Source: Chrysochromulina parva (taxonomy: Eukaryota; Haptophyta; Prymnesiales; Chrysochromulinaceae). Taken from it: DNA of 26,871 bases. How positions within the stretch are numbered: position 1 is the stretch's first letter; every line of letters begins with the position of its first letter. The position numbers and the translations under genes were made by a program. Below, piece by piece: positions 26,785 through 26,871 of this stretch. The notes below the pieces were generated by a model. It was given only the letters and a program-made list of their open reading frames with translations. It was not told where the DNA came from and did no database searches. The DNA is taken from NCBI GenBank assembly GCA_002887195.1, contig PJAB01000430.1, positions 1 through 26,871 of the forward strand, given 5' to 3'.

Positions 26785-26871
26785 AGGGCCGCTCCCGCCG
26801 TGCTCGGCAAGAGAGGGATTCGCCTCGTATACGAAGCCCCCAAGCTGGTACCTTTCTGGGTCAGGGTTCAC
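26617..26871 (-). CDS. Partial unknown protein, open at the window edge
   Basis: 84 codons visible, continuing beyond the window on its N-terminal side. The sequence includes YQLGGFVYEANPSLAEHGGS, then a unit reading EVIPSPDPLMPHRTPSE followed by the helix GIPVEEVRAGLVAQQ, and stops at 26617. I do not recognise a family. The unit is duplicated just downstream (26512-26633) in a different frame, where it ends at a stop at 26481. Either the visible stop is real and the second copy is a remnant or alternative terminal exon, or a splice or frameshift joins them. Confidence 0.5.
   Translation of the reverse strand: MNPDPERYQLGGFVYEANPSLAEHGGSGPPSLGFEVIPSPDPLMPHRTPSERMAAALGIPVEEVRAGLVAQQVLEDRQFAVALR

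Overview
This window looks like nuclear DNA of a GC-rich, gene-dense eukaryotic microalga, probably a haptophyte or a similar secondary alga. That assignment is inference. The evidence is: spliceosomal GT-AG introns (two resolved, 94 and 102 bp), eukaryote-only families (ARF1, a UBE2Q-type E2, a tubulin-tyrosine-ligase-like protein, exostosin, an Orai-like channel), organelle-type leaders, a plastid-type M41-like zinc protease, and G/C-ending codons with mostly intron-free genes. No tRNA, rRNA, CRISPR array or intact transposon was seen. Many open frames begin at GTG or TTG codons; I placed starts at the first plausible ATG instead.

Layout. 1-3.6 kb (+): a secreted FkbM-type methyltransferase and a METTL13/spermidine-synthase-like methyltransferase, separated by a 0.96-kb interval rich in hairpins and repeats. 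3.6-5.9 kb (-): a SIM-RING-UBE2Q fusion protein and an Orai-like four-helix membrane protein. 6.4-7.1 kb (+): ARF1 with one intron. 7.8-10.4 kb (-): one spliced gene joining a MoxR AAA+ ATPase to a von Willebrand A domain through a polyglutamine linker. It is divergent from moaA (10.5-11.8 kb, +) across only 166 bp. 12.0-16.9 kb (+): a helical protein of unknown function, then a 1226-residue LRR-polyQ-coiled-coil-TTLL protein. 17.8-18.9 kb (-): an AAA-less M41-like protease, divergent from a large unknown membrane protein (19.0-21.9 kb, +). 22.8-25.6 kb (-): a four-EF-hand protein and an exostosin-like glycosyltransferase. 26.5-26.9 kb (-): the edge of a gene whose 3' part is tandemly duplicated with a frame change.

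The most notable signals are these. (1) The MoxR-VWA fusion is paired with moaA and both carry mitochondrial-type leaders, which suggests a molybdoenzyme-maturation link. (2) The RING-E2 fusion carries SUMO-interacting motifs. (3) A 27-32 bp element with the core GTGTGTCCCGGCTCCCC lies 45-90 bp before three unrelated genes in the same orientation. (4) The palindrome TACCGGTA recurs next to start codons. (5) Intergenic DNA is unusually rich in perfect inverted repeats, many of them just after stop codons. (6) There are two uninterrupted CAG tracts of exactly 23 units in different genes.
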